Shown in pieces: positions 1 through 7,440 of a DNA stretch of 29,946 nt. Source of the DNA: Clostridia bacterium (GTDB taxonomy: Bacteria > Bacillota > Clostridia > Christensenellales > Pumilibacteraceae); contig CAAGAW010000030.1 in assembly GCA_900767465.1 (NCBI GenBank), positions 1 through 29,946 on the forward strand, given 5' to 3'. Under the pieces are notes generated by a model. That model was not told where the DNA came from and did no database searches. It saw only the letters and a program-made list of their open reading frames with translations. Position numbers and translations under genes: made by a program. How positions within the stretch are numbered: the first letter of the stretch is position 1; each line of letters begins with the position of its first letter.

Positions 1-52
1 CGTTTTCCCCTCATCCGTCTTGCCTTCGCGATGCTTCCGCAATCCACCTTCC
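1..52. repeat. Repeat module E, copy at the left contig end
   Basis: The first 52 bases match 29871-29922 in the same orientation with two mismatches (positions 32 and 38), after which the two copies diverge. The following part, a short inverted repeat at about 49-67 and the words around 'ggcttaatag' (66-75), resembles 19293-19320, so the module extends rightwards. No coding potential is credible here. I infer a dispersed non-coding repeat that probably caused the assembly break. Confidence 0.75.
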
Positions 53-90
53 CCCGAGGGGGAAGGCTTAATAGGTTGCGTACACTCTTG

Positions 91-305
91 TCATTTAGGG
101 GCATTAGTCGAGAAATCCCATACAATAGAAACGGCACGCTACATATACGCGCCAGCCTACCCGCCGGCGGTGGCTCACCGCCAAGAAATCCCCTGCGGCA
201 GAAACGAAAACAATCGTACACGACTACCCCAAAGCAAATGCCCGCGCGGGATCCGCGCTCCGCGGTGGCTCACCGCCGAGAAATCCCCCCTACGATAGAA
301 ACGAC
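91..305 (+). repeat. Composite dispersed repeat (family A), expanded copy
   Basis: Positions 91-193 are almost identical to 488-590: 103 bp, two differences at 141 and 183. The unit starts 'tcatttaggggcattag', passes through 'agaaatccc' and 'agaaacgg', and carries a hairpin with a perfect 7-bp stem (GGCGGTG 166-172, CACCGCC 176-182). A second 'ggtggctcaccgcc' block lies near 263-277. In the copy at 488 the stretch between the two blocks is missing, so the two copies differ by gain or loss of one internal module. Short ORFs across it are repeat translations, not genes. Confidence 0.85.
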
Positions 306-354
306 ACACCACACATACGCGACAACCCGCTTGCCAACAATAGTTCCGCGCTCG

Positions 355-424
355 TCGGTCGCCGAGGCAACCGTTTCCGCTTCCGCGAGATTGCCACGTC
401 GCTGTCGCTCCTCGCAATGACAAA
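355..424 (-). repeat. Dispersed repeat family B, reversed copy
   Basis: Read on the minus strand this begins 'tgtcattgcgaggagcg' and continues to 'cgtggcaatctcgcgga'. It resembles the plus-strand copies at 29419-29467 and 29712-29759 and another reversed copy at 19503-19560. It contains no gene. Confidence 0.7.
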
Positions 425-487
425 CAATTATGGCGTACGTGGCAGTTTATAACGATTAACCATATTAAAACCAAGCGCACGCCGACG

Positions 488-625
488 TCATTTAGGGGCA
501 TTAGTCGAGAAATCCCATACAATAGAAACGGCACGCTGCATATACGCGCCAGCCTACCCGCCGGCGGTGGCTCACCGCCGAGAAATCCCCCCTACGATAG
601 AAACGAGACATGCGTGCATAACCTC
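488..625 (+). repeat. Dispersed repeat family A, short copy
   Basis: This is the shorter sister of 91-305. The first 103 bases match with two differences. It then runs directly into the part seen at about 276-304 of the other copy ('cctacgatagaaacga'), skipping the internal segment. The junction falls at the GGTGGCTCACC hairpin. The stretch 626-697 continues with degenerate 'cccaaatacttgcccgc' words. The stretch 738-901 after the terminator holds nothing recognisable. Confidence 0.85.
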
Positions 626-700
626 CCAAATACTTGTCTGCGCTCACCCAAATACTTACCCGCGCGGGCATACTTACCGGAGGTGGTTCGCCGCAAGGAA

Positions 701-737
701 AAGGAACGGCAACAAGATCGTTGCCGTTCCTTTTTTT
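701..737 (-). terminator. Terminator of the ribosomal protein cluster (probably bidirectional)
   Basis: A perfect 13-bp stem (AAGGAACGGCAAC 701-713 and GTTGCCGTTCCTT 720-732) closes a 6-nt loop. On the plus strand it is followed by seven T (731-737). On the minus strand it is followed by TTTTCC within 'CCTTTTCC'. It lies about 165 nt past the rplQ stop codon with no gene between, so I infer it ends the S10-spc-alpha transcript. The better U-tract is on the plus strand. Confidence 0.75.
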
Positions 738-901
738 GATTTTTCGTTTTTCTTTACGCTTTGCCCGTTCGGGTCAAGCCGTCACTCGTTCGGTCTGATT
801 GCTCAACAACCGATTTGCTCAGCCGATTAACGATGATTTCGCGGTTTGCACTCAACAAGCGTCACGAGCCGTTTTCGGATTCGCAAAATATTATCGGGTG
901 A

Positions 902-1414
902 TTAAACCAACTCGATAATTACGGATTCGGCAGCGTCGCCGCGGCGGGAACCGAGTTTGATGATGCGGGTATAGCCGCCATTCTGACCGAGTTCCTTAGC
1001 GCGCTGAGCGTACTTGGGAGCGTACTCGTTGAAAATCTTTTCGACGAGGGGGTGACGGATATTCTCGGTGCGAGCGCGGAAGTTGGCTTTGGTCTCCTTC
1101 TCCTTTCTCTGCTCCTGAAGGTCGTACACGCTGCCCATGATCTTACGACGAGCGGCAAGTTTTTTCGGGCCGTCGTTGACGAGTTCGACTTTGATTTCCT
1201 GTCCCTTGTCGTTTTTACGGGTTTCTATTTTCTTAACGGTATCGGTATAGGTGTTGATCGCTGCGGTGAGTAATTTCTCGGCGATTCTTGCCACTTCCTT
1301 CGCGCGGGCGTCGGTCGTTTCTATTTTACCGTTCCAAAGAAGTTCAGTAACCTGATTTCTGAGCAGAGCCTCTCTCTGGTCGGTAGGTCTGCCTAACTTT
1401 CTCTGTAATGCCAT
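902..1414 (-). CDS. rplQ: 50S ribosomal protein L17
   Basis: Large-subunit protein L17, last gene of the cluster, 9 nt after rpoA. The N-terminus (RKLGRPTDQREALLRN, residues 5-20), IETTDARAKEV (31-41) and the C-terminal GGYTRI (146-151) with LGSRRGDAA (154-162) are conserved L17 signatures. At 170 residues it is about 50 longer than the 112-127 typical of Bacillus or E. coli. The extra length is an insertion at about 55-82 (charged, KKIETRKNDKGQEIKVELVN) and a longer middle helix at about 100-125. I recall similar long L17 in other Clostridia, so this looks lineage-typical rather than broken. The cluster terminator follows at 701-737. Confidence 0.97.
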   Translation of the reverse strand: MALQRKLGRPTDQREALLRNQVTELLWNGKIETTDARAKEVARIAEKLLTAAINTYTDTVKKIETRKNDKGQEIKVELVNDGPKKLAARRKIMGSVYDLQEQRKEKETKANFRARTENIRHPLVEKIFNEYAPKYAQRAKELGQNGGYTRIIKLGSRRGDAAESVIIELV

Positions 1415-1423
1415 AATGTCCTC

Positions 1424-2377
1424 CTAATCTTCATTGCTTCTGAGGTCGAAACCGTAACTGCGGAGTTTGGCAATAACCTCGTCGAGGCTCTTTCTGCCAA
1501 GGTTTCTGACCTTCAACATATCGTCTTCGCTTTTCTTGGTCAGATCCTCTACGGTGTGGATTCCCGCGCGTTTGAGGCAGTTGTAACTGCGGACGGAAAG
1601 ATCCATTTCCTCGATGCTCATTTCAAGAATTCTGGTGTGCTTATCGCCTTCGCTGCTGACGAGGATCGTCGTGCCGGAGAAGGTGTCGGAAAGGTCGACG
1701 AAGAGTTTGACGTACTCGCCGATAGCCTTTGCGGACAGCGAGAGGACTTCTTTCGCGGACAGGGATCCGTCCGTTTTGACCTCTAAGATAAGCTTGTCGT
1801 AGTCGATGCTTTCGCCCACGCGCGCGGACTCTACGCTGTAAGAAGCCGCTTTGACGGGGGTAAAGATCGAATCGATGGGAATATAGCCGATGGGTTTGGT
1901 GGGGTCGGCGTTGTTTTTCGCAACGACGTAACCTCTGCCCGATCCTACCGTCATCTCCATATTAAGCACCGCGCCCTCGTCGAGAGTACAGATGTACAGA
2001 TCGGGGTTAAGAACGGTGATTTCGGGGTCGCGCTCGATATCGGCGGCGGTGACGATTCCCGGCGTTTTTCTCTCGATTTTGAGAGTTTTTTTGATACTCT
2101 TGTCCGAGTACTCCGCTTTAAGGTTAAGCCCTTTAAGGTTGAGTATGATTTCCGCGACGTCCTCTTTCACGCCCTTAATGGTCGAGAATTCGTGAGCGAC
2201 GCCCTCGATGCTTACGCCAACCACTGCGGTACCGGGAAGAGCGGACAGAAGAACTCTGCGAAGAGCGTTACCGAGGGTGATTCCGTAGCCGCGTTCGAGC
2301 GGCTCGACGACGAATTTTCCCGAGCGATTGTCGGCGCTTTCCTCCAAAGTGATTTTCGGCGTTTCGATTTCCATCAT
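1424..2377 (-). CDS. rpoA: DNA-directed RNA polymerase subunit alpha
   Basis: Alpha subunit of RNA polymerase, 317 residues, the usual length. The N-terminal dimerisation domain (about 1-230) shows EPLERGYGITLGNALRRVLLS near residue 27. The C-terminal domain (about 245-317) shows LDLSVRSYNCLKRAGI and VRNLGRKSLDEV, the helix-hairpin-helix surface that contacts UP-element DNA and activators. It sits between rpsD and rplQ, as in most Firmicutes alpha operons. Two ATG codons in tandem open the gene; the first is taken. Confidence 0.98.
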   Translation of the reverse strand: MMEIETPKITLEESADNRSGKFVVEPLERGYGITLGNALRRVLLSALPGTAVVGVSIEGVAHEFSTIKGVKEDVAEIILNLKGLNLKAEYSDKSIKKTLKIERKTPGIVTAADIERDPEITVLNPDLYICTLDEGAVLNMEMTVGSGRGYVVAKNNADPTKPIGYIPIDSIFTPVKAASYSVESARVGESIDYDKLILEVKTDGSLSAKEVLSLSAKAIGEYVKLFVDLSDTFSGTTILVSSEGDKHTRILEMSIEEMDLSVRSYNCLKRAGIHTVEDLTKKSEDDMLKVRNLGRKSLDEVIAKLRSYGFDLRSNED

Positions 2378-2417
2378 ATTAGATTATCTCCTTATTGATT
2401 ACTTAGCGGAGCGCTTA

Positions 2418-3038
2418 TTACTTCGAATACAACTCGATGATAAGCTGCTCGTTGATGTTAAGGTCGATGTCCTCGCGTTTGGGGTTATCGAGAACCTTAC
2501 CGGTGAAACTCTCGGTGTCGAATTCAACCCACTTGGGCATTACGATCTTTGCACCGCGAAGTTCTTTGAACAGAGCGTTATCCTTCTTATTCTCCTTTAC
2601 AGAAATAGCGTCGCCGGGTTTAACTTCGTAGGAAGGAATATCGATGCACTTGCCGTTGACGCAAATGAGACCGTGGTTGACGATCTGACGGCTCTGAGCA
2701 CGGCTCGAACCGATACCCATACGGTATACGACGTTGTCTAGACGCTTTTCGATAAGCGCGAGCATATTCTCGCCGGTTACGCCGCGAAGGCGTTCCGCCT
2801 CGACGTAATAAGCGCGGAACTGTTTTTCCAGAAGTCCGTAAGCGCGTTTAACCTTCTGCTTCTCGCGAAGCTGAACGTTGTATTCGCTTGCCTTTTTACG
2901 GGTTACGCCGTGCATGCCGGGGGCAACGGGGCGTTTTTCCATAGCGCATTTCTTGGTGGTGCAACGCTCGCCTTTAAGGAAGAGTTTGGCTCCCTCTCTG
3001 CGGCAAAGTTTGCAATCTGCGTTTGTATATTTAGCCAT
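2418..3038 (-). CDS. rpsD: 30S ribosomal protein S4, zinc-binding form
   Basis: S4 is the primary 16S rRNA-binding protein that starts assembly of the 30S body. Length is 206 residues. The N-terminus carries four cysteines (C9, C12, C26, C31), indicating the zinc-binding form. An S4 RNA-binding domain follows (about 95-160; RLDNVVYRMGIGSSRAQSRQ). In E. coli S4 represses the alpha operon by binding its leader. Here rpsD lies within the alpha group (rpsM-rpsK-rpsD-rpoA-rplQ), so similar feedback is possible but unproven. Confidence 0.97.
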   Translation of the reverse strand: MAKYTNADCKLCRREGAKLFLKGERCTTKKCAMEKRPVAPGMHGVTRKKASEYNVQLREKQKVKRAYGLLEKQFRAYYVEAERLRGVTGENMLALIEKRLDNVVYRMGIGSSRAQSRQIVNHGLICVNGKCIDIPSYEVKPGDAISVKENKKDNALFKELRGAKIVMPKWVEFDTESFTGKVLDNPKREDIDLNINEQLIIELYSK

Positions 3039-3052
3039 GATCGATTCTCTCC

Positions 3053-3439
3053 TTAAACTCTTCTACGCTTGGGCGGTCTGCAACCGTTGTGCGGAATGGG
3101 GCTTACGTCGGTGATTGCGGTAACCGCGATACCTACGGTCTCGAGCGCGCGAATGGTGGACTCGCGTCCCGAACCCGGTCCCTTTACGAATACTTCTACG
3201 CTGCGAAGTCCGTGCTCTTTTGCGACCTGAGCGGCTTTTTCGCAAGCCTGCTGAGCCGCAAAAGGCGTGCTTTTTCTCGATCCGCGGAAGCCGAGCGCAC
3301 CTGCGCTGGACGCCGAGATCGCGTTGCCCTGCTCGTCGGTGAAGGTGATAAGCGTGTTATTGAACGACGCGTGGATATGACACTGACCTTTGTCGATGTT
3401 TTTGGTTACTCTTTTCTTAGTAGTCTTTTTAACTGCCAT
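3053..3439 (-). CDS. rpsK: 30S ribosomal protein S11
   Basis: S11 forms part of the platform of the 30S subunit near the mRNA exit. Starting at the ATG at 3437-3439 it is 128 residues, the normal size. It opens MAVKKTTKKRVTKNIDKG and ends with the conserved SPIPHNGCRPPKRRRV. The reading frame continues upstream to 3574, but that part lies inside rpsM and has no S11 similarity. A GGAG motif precedes the chosen ATG. It lies 11 nt after rpsM. Confidence 0.97.
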   Translation of the reverse strand: MAVKKTTKKRVTKNIDKGQCHIHASFNNTLITFTDEQGNAISASSAGALGFRGSRKSTPFAAQQACEKAAQVAKEHGLRSVEVFVKGPGSGRESTIRALETVGIAVTAITDVSPIPHNGCRPPKRRRV

Positions 3440-3450
3440 GATCGTATCTC

Positions 3451-3828
3451 CTACTTCGTTGCCTTCTTGGCGCGGCCGACGGTACGCTTCGGACCTTTTC
3501 TCGTACGCGCGTTCTGCTTGGTGCTCTGACCGCGGACGGGGAGTCCTTTGCGGTGACGCACTCCGCGATAACAACCGATCTCCATAAGACGCTTGATGTT
3601 GAGCGCGACTTCGCGGTGAAGGTCGCCTTCTACCACGACGTTATGCTCGATATAAGTTCTGAGGGCGTTTTCCTGCTCCTCGGTGAGGTCCTTGACGCGA
3701 ACGTCGGGGCTAACGCCGGTTGCCTGTAAAATCTTGTTTGCCATGGGTCTGCCGATGCCGTAGATATAAGTCAGCCCGATTTCAACGCGCTTCTCTCTCG
3801 GCAAATCGATACCTGCTATTCTTGCCAC
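3451..3828 (-). CDS. rpsM: 30S ribosomal protein S13
   Basis: S13 sits in the head of the 30S subunit and contacts the P-site tRNA and the 50S subunit. Length is 125 residues, typical. The N-terminus MARIAGIDLPREKRVEIGLT and the basic tail RKGLPVRGQSTKQNARTRKG are diagnostic. The start codon is GTG (3826-3828), preceded by AAGGAGAAAAAACT, a good ribosome binding site. It follows the longest gap in the cluster (3829-4029), where a leader or promoter for the alpha group may lie. Confidence 0.97.
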   Translation of the reverse strand: MARIAGIDLPREKRVEIGLTYIYGIGRPMANKILQATGVSPDVRVKDLTEEQENALRTYIEHNVVVEGDLHREVALNIKRLMEIGCYRGVRHRKGLPVRGQSTKQNARTRKGPKRTVGRAKKATK

Positions 3829-4029
3829 AGTTTTTTCTCCTTGAAAATTTTTGATGAAAATATGTTAAACGGCGCGTTTTTCCGCCCTGGAATGTAAGCG
3901 AAAGATCGCGACGCGGGTATTTTTACGATTGGTCGTAAATAAACGCCCAAAAGCGCACCCGAAAACCTTACGTTTTCCGGACGCACTCTCGTCGTATATC
4001 CCGTTATGCCTTTTCGGACACGGGGTCTA
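3829..4029 (-). promoter_or_regulatory. Foldable 201-nt gap between rpmJ and rpsM, candidate alpha-operon leader
   Basis: Other gaps inside the cluster are mostly under 30 nt, so 201 nt stands out. Read on the minus strand it contains a perfect 7-bp hairpin (TTTACGA, loop CCAA, TCGTAAA), an imperfect stem (CCGGAAAAC with GTTTTCGGG) and a GGCG/CGCC stem close to rpsM. I see no convincing promoter and no credible ORF. By analogy with the S4-controlled leader in front of rpsM in E. coli it may be a binding site for S4, whose gene lies two genes downstream. That is inference. Confidence 0.45.
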
Positions 4030-4146
4030 TTAACCTTGTCTCTGCTTATGGTTGGGGTATTTGGAGCAGATAACCATTACTTTGCCGTGGCGTTTGATGA
4101 CTTTGCATTTATCGCACATGGGCTTAACCGAAGATCTGACTTTCAT
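4030..4146 (-). CDS. rpmJ: 50S ribosomal protein L36, zinc-binding form
   Basis: L36 is the smallest large-subunit protein; it binds 23S rRNA near the peptidyl transferase base. I translated the 38 codons from the ATG at 4144-4146: it opens MKVRSSVKPMCDKCKVIKR and ends PNHKQRQG. Three cysteines and a histidine (C11, C14, C27, H33) form the zinc ribbon typical of this family. An AAGGAG ribosome binding site lies just upstream. It is 11 nt after infA, its usual partner. The 201-nt gap before rpsM follows. Confidence 0.97.
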   Translation of the reverse strand: MKVRSSVKPMCDKCKVIKRHGKVMVICSKYPNHKQRQG

Positions 4147-4157
4147 AATAAACTCCT

Positions 4158-4379
4158 TTAATTCTTGTTTCTGTAAGTGATTCTGCCTTTGGATATGTCG
4201 TAGGGAGACATTTCGATTTTAACGGTGTCGCCTTCGAGGATCTTGATGTAATGCATACGTATCTTGCCCGAAATGGTGCAGGTTACGATGTACCCGTTGG
4301 CAAGTTTTACCTTAAAGGTGGCGTTGCGCAGACACTCTACTACGGTGCCTTCCGCTTCGATGTTATCGTCTTTCGGCAT
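4158..4379 (-). CDS. infA: Translation initiation factor IF-1
   Basis: IF-1 binds the 30S A site during initiation. At 73 residues it is a single OB-fold (S1-like) domain. EAEGTVVECLRNATFKVKL, SGKIRMHYIKILEGDTV and SPYDISKGRITYR are conserved. The gene lies 12 nt after the KOW protein and 11 nt before rpmJ. The order KOW protein-infA-rpmJ is common in Clostridia. All three may be served by the internal promoter at 4652-4680. Confidence 0.98.
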   Translation of the reverse strand: MPKDDNIEAEGTVVECLRNATFKVKLANGYIVTCTISGKIRMHYIKILEGDTVKIEMSPYDISKGRITYRNKN

Positions 4380-4391
4380 ATTACCTCCAAA

Positions 4392-4619
4392 TTAACGGTT
4401 CTTACAAATTTCTCTGAGTTTTTTGTCGGTAAGATCCGACGGAAACTCGGTTTCGCACAAAACTTCGACGTGTCTGACGCGTTTTTGCTTGGGGTTGTCG
4501 AGTTTGCGATACTTCCCGTCGCAAAGAAGAACGAAGTCTTCGCCAGCCGTCGCGACGACCGCGTAAACGCGACCTTCGTCGTGACCTTTGAGACTTTTTA
4601 CTATCGTACCCTCTTTCAC
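4392..4619 (-). CDS. Small KOW-domain RNA-binding protein (L14e-like)
   Basis: A 75-residue protein with an N-terminal KOW motif (about residues 3-25; VKSLKGHDEGRVYAVV) followed by a basic segment (GKYRKLDNPKQKRVRH). It resembles the KOW RNA-binding proteins that Clostridia often encode between map and infA; the exact role is unknown, probably ribosome-associated. The frame opens at GTG 4644-4646, but that lies within a few bases of the -10 box at 4652-4657. I prefer the GTG at 4617-4619, which has AAAGAAGG at five-nucleotide spacing. GTG at 4623-4625 is a weaker alternative. Confidence 0.8.
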   Translation of the reverse strand: MKEGTIVKSLKGHDEGRVYAVVATAGEDFVLLCDGKYRKLDNPKQKRVRHVEVLCETEFPSDLTDKKLREICKNR

Positions 4620-4651
4620 GCGCACACCTTCTTTAACAAACCGCACGTATT

Positions 4652-4680
4652 ATTATAACATATTTTTTATGGGTTTGTAA
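4652..4680 (-). promoter_or_regulatory. Internal sigma-A promoter upstream of the KOW-infA-rpmJ genes
   Basis: On the minus strand there is a -35 box TTACAA (4675-4680), a 17-nt spacer and a perfect -10 box TATAAT (4652-4657). It lies in the 45-nt gap between map and the KOW gene, which is AT-rich. Transcription would begin near 4645, giving a short leader before the GTG at 4619. Confidence 0.7.
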
Positions 4681-4691
4681 ACTATTTTGAA

Positions 4692-5441
4692 CTAAATTGT
4701 TAATATTTCGGGTTCGTTCCCCGTGACGAGTATGGTATTTTCGTAATGCGCGCTCGGTTTTCCGTCGCTCGTGCGGCAAGTCCAGCCGTCGCGGCGATCG
4801 ATTGTAACGTGATAGTCGCCCATATTTACCATAGGTTCGATTGCGAGCGTGTAGCCCGAACGAAGCAATACGCCGCTTCCCGCGGGGCCGAAATTCGGAA
4901 TATTCGGCTCTTCGTGGACGTGACGACCGATACCGTGACCCGTCATAACGCGAACGACCGAAAAGCCGTTGCCTTCGACGTGGGTCTGAATGGCGTGGCT
5001 TACGTCGCCGAGCCGTTTGCCCGCTCGCGCCTGCGCGATTCCTTTAAAGAAACTTTCGCGCGTGACGTCGATAAGGCGTTGTTTTTCGGCGGAGATTTTA
5101 CCTACCGGAAAAGTCCTCGCCGCGTCGCCGTTGAAGCCGCCGTAAGCCGCTCCGACGTCGATACTTACGATTTCGCCCTCTTCGAGCCTGCGATCCGAGG
5201 GAATACCGTGGACTACCACGTCGTCGATCGAGATACAGGCGGAATTGGGAAATCCGTAAAGATGTTTGAAATTGGGAGTACAGCCCTGATCGCGAATATA
5301 TTTTTCGATGAGCGTATCGAGTTCGAGCGTGGTTACGCCCGGTCTGATATACTCTTCGATCATTTTAAGCACGTCGCCCGTTACTTTGCACGCGCGGCGC
5401 ATTTTGTTCAATTCGACGGGGTTTACTATACAGGGAATCAT
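4692..5441 (-). CDS. map: Methionine aminopeptidase, type I
   Basis: Removes the initiator methionine from new proteins using a two-metal centre. At 249 residues it is a single catalytic pita-bread domain of type Ia, without an N-terminal extension. All five metal ligands are visible: D95 (VSIDVGA), D106 (GDAARTF), H169 (MTGHGIG), E202 (AIEPMV) and E234 (HYENTI). The substrate-binding H78 is in VVVHGIPS. The start overlaps the adk stop codon by 4 nt (ATGA), so translation is coupled to adk. Confidence 0.97.
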   Translation of the reverse strand: MIPCIVNPVELNKMRRACKVTGDVLKMIEEYIRPGVTTLELDTLIEKYIRDQGCTPNFKHLYGFPNSACISIDDVVVHGIPSDRRLEEGEIVSIDVGAAYGGFNGDAARTFPVGKISAEKQRLIDVTRESFFKGIAQARAGKRLGDVSHAIQTHVEGNGFSVVRVMTGHGIGRHVHEEPNIPNFGPAGSGVLLRSGYTLAIEPMVNMGDYHVTIDRRDGWTCRTSDGKPSAHYENTILVTGNEPEILTI

Positions 5442-6061
5442 CTTTTGTCGAGAGCCTCTGAAATTTCTTCAAAAACTTCTTCGATCTTTTTCATTCCGTT
5501 TACCGAAACGAGTTTGCCCTGCTTCGAGTAATAATCGATGAGAGGCGCGGTGGATCTGACGTAAACGTCGAGACGCGAATTAACCGTTTCGGGCTTGTCG
5601 TCGTCGCGATGGATAAGATCGCTGCCGCACTTGTCGCACTTGTCGTCCTTTTTTGTGGACACGTGATAACTTTCGCCGCATTTGCCGCAAACGCGTCTGC
5701 CGCAAAGTCTGTCCGAAAGAGCGTCGAGATCGACGTCGATATTGATTACCTTTTCGACGTCGGCGATCTTGTCGAGCGCTTCCGCCTGCGCGATATTGCG
5801 CGGGAAACCGTCGAGCAGATAACCGTTTTCGCAGTCCGGTTCGGCAAGGCGAAGGCGGACTATTTCGACGGTGACTTCGTCGGGGACGAGTTCGCCGCGG
5901 TCGATATACGACTTTGCGATAACGCCGATGGGGGTTTGCTCTTTGATGTTTTTACGGAAAATGTCGCCCGTGGAGATGTGGGGAACGGAATATTTTTCGG
6001 CGATACGCACCGCCTGCGTTCCTTTGCCCGCACCCGGCGCGCCTAATAAAATCAAGTTCAT
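5438..6061 (-). CDS. adk: Adenylate kinase, zinc-lid form
   Basis: Interconverts ATP + AMP and two ADP in the cytoplasm. At 207 residues it is slightly shorter than the usual 210-217. The P-loop GAPGAGKGT is at 7-15, the NMP-binding part has TGDIFR (31-36), and LLDGFPR is at 82-88. The lid carries four cysteines (C125, C128, C142, C145), the zinc-binding lid of Gram-positive enzymes. It is separated from secY by 71 nt containing a hairpin (6090-6115) and is coupled to map by a 4-nt overlap. Confidence 0.97.
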   Translation of the reverse strand: MNLILLGAPGAGKGTQAVRIAEKYSVPHISTGDIFRKNIKEQTPIGVIAKSYIDRGELVPDEVTVEIVRLRLAEPDCENGYLLDGFPRNIAQAEALDKIADVEKVINIDVDLDALSDRLCGRRVCGKCGESYHVSTKKDDKCDKCGSDLIHRDDDKPETVNSRLDVYVRSTAPLIDYYSKQGKLVSVNGMKKIEEVFEEISEALDKR

Positions 6062-6089
6062 AGCGACTCCTCTGTGTTTTCGGCGTGGA

Positions 6090-6115
6090 GCGTCCGCACC
6101 TTGCGGTACGGACGC
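6090..6115 (-). other. Hairpin in the secY-adk gap
   Basis: GCGTCCG-C-ACC and GGT-A-CGGACGC form an 11-position stem with one mismatch and a TTGC loop. No U-tract follows on the minus strand, so it is not a standard terminator. It could be an RNA processing or stability element that adjusts secY relative to adk-map. Function is inferred only from structure and position. Confidence 0.5.
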
Positions 6116-6132
6116 CTCGCCGGAATATTGCC

Positions 6133-7440
6133 TTATTTCAGGAAACCTTTGTACTGCTTCATCATAAGCTGGTTTTCGAGCGCTTTGTCGAACTCGAGAG
6201 CGACCGAAACTACGATGAGCATACCCGTTGCGCTCAGAGCGTTTACGAGGGACGCGTCCGAAAGCACTATCGAGAAGATGACCGACGGAACTATCGCGAT
6301 GAACGCGAGGTAGATCGCGCCGAACAGCGTGATTCTCTTGCTGATACGGACGAGATAGTCGTAAGTGGGCTTACCGGGACGGATACCCGGGATAAAGCCG
6401 CCGTACTGCTGAATGTTGCGGGCAACCTCTTCGGGGTTGAACTGAATCTGCGCGTAGAAGTAGCAGAAGAACAAAATCAGAAGTCCTACGCAGATACTGT
6501 ACACGACCGATCCCGAACCGAGCCATTTCGCCCACCACGCGTAGAACGCGCTGGTCGGCCAGAACATCTGGCAGATAAGTTGCGGGAAGGTGATGATGGC
6601 GGAAGCAAAGATGATGGGGAGTACGCCGCTCGCGTTGACTTTGAGCGGGATATAGGTACTCTGACCGCCGTATTGCTTTCTGCCTTTGATCTGCTTGGCG
6701 TACTGAATGGGAATCTTGCGCTCGGCCTGATCGACGAAAACGATAAGTCCGAATACGATGATTACCATAAGCACGAAACCGAGGAGTTCCCAGATCGCGG
6801 TTTCCGAGCCGGTGAAGGCTTCTTTTAACTTCGCGACGATCGAAAGACCGGCGGAAGCAAGGATACCGATGAAGATGAGAAGCGAGATTCCGTTGCCGAG
6901 ACCGCGCTCGGTGATCTGCTCGCCGAGCCAGAGGGTGAACATCGATCCTGCGACGAGCATAAGTCCGACGAAGATCCCTACGACCCAGGTTTTGGCGAAG
7001 AATCCGGAGAAGATTCCGGTTTCGAGACCGCCGCTGTTAGCCCAGCTGATAGTGATTGCCACCGCCTGAGCGATTGCAAGCGCAAGGGTAACGTAGCGGG
7101 TGATTTTGTTGATTTTCTTTCTGCCCTCGCCGCCCTGCTTGGAAAGACGTTCGAGAGAGGGAATCGCTACCGTAAGAAGTTGAATGATAATGGAGGCGTT
7201 GATATAAGGTGAGATGCCGATGGCAAGGAATGCTCCGTTGGCGAGCGCGCCGCCCGTGATGGACGAAAGAAGCGAGAGGAGCGAAGTGTCGCTCTCGACG
7301 CTCTTCTGTACCGCGCCCGAAATTCCGGGGATAGGAAGCCAGCATCCGACGCGATACACGAACAAAAGCGCGAGCGTTATCAGAAGCTTGGTTCTGACTT
7401 CCTTATTCTTAAAAGCGTTTGCCAAAGTTCTAAACATCAT
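6133..7440 (-). CDS. secY: Protein translocase channel subunit SecY
   Basis: Forms the protein-conducting channel in the cytoplasmic membrane with SecE and SecG. At 435 residues it has the ten hydrophobic segments expected. Recognisable blocks are GCWLPIPGI near residue 32, the SPYINASIIIQLL segment near 77, the cytoplasmic loop QAERKIPIQYAKQIKGRK near 240, and the late IRPGKPTYDYL near 355. The start overlaps the rplO stop by 4 nt, the normal spc-operon arrangement. No second secY or secA is present. Confidence 0.98.
   Translation of the reverse strand: MMFRTLANAFKNKEVRTKLLITLALLFVYRVGCWLPIPGISGAVQKSVESDTSLLSLLSSITGGALANGAFLAIGISPYINASIIIQLLTVAIPSLERLSKQGGEGRKKINKITRYVTLALAIAQAVAITISWANSGGLETGIFSGFFAKTWVVGIFVGLMLVAGSMFTLWLGEQITERGLGNGISLLIFIGILASAGLSIVAKLKEAFTGSETAIWELLGFVLMVIIVFGLIVFVDQAERKIPIQYAKQIKGRKQYGGQSTYIPLKVNASGVLPIIFASAIITFPQLICQMFWPTSAFYAWWAKWLGSGSVVYSICVGLLILFFCYFYAQIQFNPEEVARNIQQYGGFIPGIRPGKPTYDYLVRISKRITLFGAIYLAFIAIVPSVIFSIVLSDASLVNALSATGMLIVVSVALEFDKALENQLMMKQYKGFLK

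Noticed and set aside
20..830. Several overlapping short ORFs at the left end
   Set aside because: They are translations of the dispersed repeats in different frames; no binding sites or known domains.
3053..3574. 173-residue version of S11
   Set aside because: The extra 45 residues lie within rpsM in another frame; the ATG at 3439 has a binding site and gives the normal length.
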